A stretch of 27,399 nucleotides of DNA, from NCBI GenBank assembly GCA_031422315.1, contig JANOQN010000023.1:1-27399 (forward strand). Reading direction: 5' to 3'. The notes beneath the pieces were generated by a model. That model saw nothing but the letters and a program-made list of their open reading frames with translations, searched no databases and was not told the origin of the DNA. How positions within the stretch are numbered: position 1 is the first letter of the stretch; every line of letters starts with the position of its first letter. Origin of the DNA: JANNYA01 sp031422315. Lineage in GTDB: Bacteria > Pseudomonadota > Gammaproteobacteria > Xanthomonadales > SZUA-5. The position numbers and the translations under genes are program-made. Of this stretch, positions 25,100 through 27,399 are shown one piece after another.

Positions 25100-27154
25100 A
25101 TGCCTAGATTCACCGTGCAGTCTATCCGCAACATTTGCTTGTTAGGTGATGCTGGGGCCGGTAAAACCAGCCTCGCGGAAGCGCTGCTCAAAGCGGCCGG
25201 CGCGATTGGCGCGCAAGGCAGCGTAGAGCGCGGCAATACCGTGATGGATTTTGAGCCGCAGGAAAAGCAGCGCCTGCACTCATTGAACGCCAGTATGGCC
25301 AGCTTTGACTATACCCAGGGCGAACACATCGTGCATATCAACGTGTTGGATACGCCCGGCCTTAGCGATTTTCGAGGGCCTGCAATCGGCGCGCTGTCAG
25401 CGGTTGAAACTGCGGTGGTGGTATTAAATGCGCAGCGCGGCTTGGATAACCAAGCGATAAAATGGCTCGCGCTGGCAAAAGCGCGTGGGCATGAATGCGT
25501 GATCGTTGTGAATAGAATTGACGCCGATGCGCTGGATTTAAGTGTGCTGTTGGATGACTTGCGTGAGCGCGTCGGGCCGCAATGTTTGGCGCTGAATCTA
25601 CCCGCACAGCAGCACAGTCAAGTGGTCGATTGCTTTTTTACCCCCAGTGGCGTGGCGGATTTTTCCAGCGTGGCGCATGCACATCAGCGCATTATCGATC
25701 AGGTGGTGGAAATCAATCCCAGCTTGATGGAGCACTATTTGGATGACGGCGAAGCCAGCTTAAGTCCGTCTGAGCTGCACGATGCGTTTGAGCAGTGCCT
25801 GCGCGAAGGCCATCTGATTCCGGTACTGTTTACCAGCGCAAAAACCGGTGCAGGCGTTCCGCAGCTATTGGAAGCCATCGTCAAGTTGTTCCCAAATCCT
25901 GCAGAAGGTAATGCCGAGCCGTTTATCAAATCTGACGGCGTTGAGGTCAAAGCGCAGCCTGATCCGAATCAACACGTAATCGCACACGTTTTCAAGATCA
26001 TCAACGACCCATTTGTCGGCAAGCTGAGCGTGTTTCGTATTTATCAGGGCAGCGTACGTAAAGATACCCAGCTGTTTGTCGGTGATGGCCGCAAGGGATT
26101 TAAAGTTGCACACTTGTACAAGCTATTTGGTAAGGAAGCGCAGGAAATTCAACTCGGCATTGCCGGTGATATTTGCGCGGTGGCCAAGGTAGAGGAGATT
26201 ACCCTCGATTGCATTTTGCATGACAGCCATGACGAAGATGATTGGCACGCGCGCAGCCTTGAGCTGCCTAAATCCATGGTCGGTTTGAGTATCGAGCCAG
26301 CGGTGCGCGGGCAGGAGCAAAAGCTAGCCAGCGCGTTACACAAGCTAGCAGAAGAAGATGCCTGTTTACGTATCGAGCACCATATTGAATTGAATGAAAC
26401 CGTGCTGCGCGGCTTAGGCGAGCTGCATTTGCGCGTTGCGCAAGAAAGATTGCGGGAACGCTATCAAGTCGAAATTAAAACCGCAGCGCCGCGAATCGCC
26501 TATCGTGAAACGGTCAGCACCGAAGCCGAGGGGCACCACCGGCATAAAAAACAAACCGGCGGCGCAGGGCAGTTTGGCGAAGTGTTCTTACGGGTCAAGC
26601 CATTGGCGCGCGGCGCAGGTTTTAGCTTCGTCAACAAAGTCGTCGGTGGCAGCATTCCGCATAATTTTATGCCGGCGGTGGAAAAGGGCGTGCATTTGGC
26701 ACTGCAATCGGGCGCAGTGGCAGGCTTTGCGCTGCAAGATTTGGAAGTCACGGTTTACGATGGCAAACATCACGCGGTCGATTCAAAGGAAATCGCCTTC
26801 GTCAGCGCCGGCAAAAAAGCGCTGATTGACGCCATCAGTCGCGCCCGGCCGGTAATTCTAGAACCCATCGTAACGCTACAAGCCTTCGGCCCAGCAGCCT
26901 GCATGGGCGCCATCACCACTGGCCTAGGTGCTAAACGCGCAAAAATTATTGGCACCGACGCACCCGCCACCGGCGAGGTTATGGTGCAAGCCGAAGTACC
27001 CATGGCCGAGCTGCGTGATTACGGTAGCGAGTTAAAAGCGCAAACCGGCGGCCTAGGCAGCTACGCGCTGGAATTCGCCCGCTACGAAGCGGTGCCTGTA
27101 AGTGTGCAGCGGCAATTGATTGATTCATACAAACCGCATGCGGATGAGGATTAG
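25100..27154 (+). CDS. Elongation factor G-like translational GTPase (EF-G paralogue)
   Basis: A 684-residue protein from the ATG at 25100 (GGAG six bases upstream). G domain: G1 GDAGAGKTS (16-24), G3 DTPG (84-87), G4 NRID (138-141, where canonical EF-G has NKxD) and G5 TSAK. It keeps the EF-G domain order through domain II, domain III (PAVRGQEQKL, GLGELHLRV), domain IV (HHRHKKQTGGAGQFGEV) and domain V (GSYALEFARYEAVP). The missing rpsL/rpsG/tuf context, the NRID motif and the HKKQTGG version of domain IV all point to a second, EF-G2-like factor rather than the main translocase. A role in translocation or ribosome recycling is known for some paralogues but cannot be assigned here. Confidence 0.88.
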   Translation: MPRFTVQSIRNICLLGDAGAGKTSLAEALLKAAGAIGAQGSVERGNTVMDFEPQEKQRLHSLNASMASFDYTQGEHIVHINVLDTPGLSDFRGPAIGALSAVETAVVVLNAQRGLDNQAIKWLALAKARGHECVIVVNRIDADALDLSVLLDDLRERVGPQCLALNLPAQQHSQVVDCFFTPSGVADFSSVAHAHQRIIDQVVEINPSLMEHYLDDGEASLSPSELHDAFEQCLREGHLIPVLFTSAKTGAGVPQLLEAIVKLFPNPAEGNAEPFIKSDGVEVKAQPDPNQHVIAHVFKIINDPFVGKLSVFRIYQGSVRKDTQLFVGDGRKGFKVAHLYKLFGKEAQEIQLGIAGDICAVAKVEEITLDCILHDSHDEDDWHARSLELPKSMVGLSIEPAVRGQEQKLASALHKLAEEDACLRIEHHIELNETVLRGLGELHLRVAQERLRERYQVEIKTAAPRIAYRETVSTEAEGHHRHKKQTGGAGQFGEVFLRVKPLARGAGFSFVNKVVGGSIPHNFMPAVEKGVHLALQSGAVAGFALQDLEVTVYDGKHHAVDSKEIAFVSAGKKALIDAISRARPVILEPIVTLQAFGPAACMGAITTGLGAKRAKIIGTDAPATGEVMVQAEVPMAELRDYGSELKAQTGGLGSYALEFARYEAVPVSVQRQLIDSYKPHADED

Positions 27155-27275
27155 TGCTGCAAAATACCAATCTCAATTCTTGCCTTCGTGCTTAGCGGGC
27201 GTTACTTTTGTAGCACCTAATCTGAGCCGGCCTTATGTCAACAACATCTTTAAAAATTCGGTCATTCGCACATTT

Positions 27276-27399
27276 CAGTGTGATTTTCCAATGGCTGGCA
27301 TGAGATCGAGCCTTCCGCAAAAGAACAAGATTCGGATGCGATAGTTTTCGAAAGATCGGAACCCGCGTGCGTTGGCCTTGATGGTTTGGATCGCCGAAT
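27276..27399 (-). CDS. ISL3-family transposase, C-terminal end (runs off the window)
   Basis: On the minus strand the last 40 codons read SAIQTIKANARGFRSFENY, then RIRILFFCGRLDL and a stop at 27276-27278. Ending on an IKxxARGFRxFENYRxRxLFxCGxLDL pattern is typical of ISL3-type (and related) transposases. Only this end lies in the window, so whether the element is complete cannot be judged. No clear terminal inverted repeat was recognised between the stop and 27155. Family assignment is from memory of the motif. Confidence 0.55.

Overview
The window looks like chromosomal DNA of a GC-rich gammaproteobacterium, most likely Xanthomonadales or a close relative. The inference rests on three things: the hemL protein resembles gammaproteobacterial GSA aminomutases, there are many secreted multidomain proteins with DUF11, Calx-beta, Ig-like and choice-of-anchor domains, and several proteins end in a short Phe-x-x-Gly-Phe-Glu (FxxGFE) tail. 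No rRNA or tRNA was seen, so the taxonomy is inference only.

Left part (1-10180): secreted proteins. It opens with the end of a subtilisin-like (S8) protease ending in GFE. Next, on the minus strand, come an unrecognised secreted protein ending in FASNFE and a two-gene operon. The operon encodes a 361-residue secreted protein and a giant 2413-residue protein with Calx-beta, Ig-like, a 14-repeat beta-propeller-type region and a C-terminal gingipain-like C25 cysteine peptidase domain. The two operon proteins share a roughly 95-residue two-cysteine domain, built around FGYES and YPG, in three copies.

Middle (10371-14767): a stand-alone OLD-type ATPase/TOPRIM nuclease, possibly anti-phage, is followed by a secreted beta-helix (choice-of-anchor Q) protein ending in FASGFE. 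Directly after the stop codons of this gene and of the first S8 protease lies the same 78-93 bp sequence. It starts GTGCGCC and resembles the 5' end of a bacterial group II intron. In the second copy it is fused to the tail of a third GFE-type gene.

Right part (14774-27399): hemL (haem synthesis); a fitAB toxin-antitoxin pair with a perfect 14-bp palindrome upstream; a GMC-family oxidoreductase; a second large S8 protease ending in GFE; an S1/P1-type zinc nuclease convergent to it across a strong hairpin; a broken Fic gene; a vapBC-type toxin-antitoxin pair; a 217-bp intergenic element made of six hairpins; an EF-G paralogue; and, at the edge, the C-terminus of an apparent ISL3-family transposase.

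Housekeeping genes (hemL, the EF-G paralogue) thus sit among exported proteases and adhesin-like proteins, with accessory DNA between them (nuclease, two toxin-antitoxin pairs, Fic pseudogene, intron remnants, IS remnant). The most interesting signal is the link between the FxxGFE tails, the intron-like element placed exactly after their stop codons, and a C25 peptidase of the family that includes the sortase PorU.
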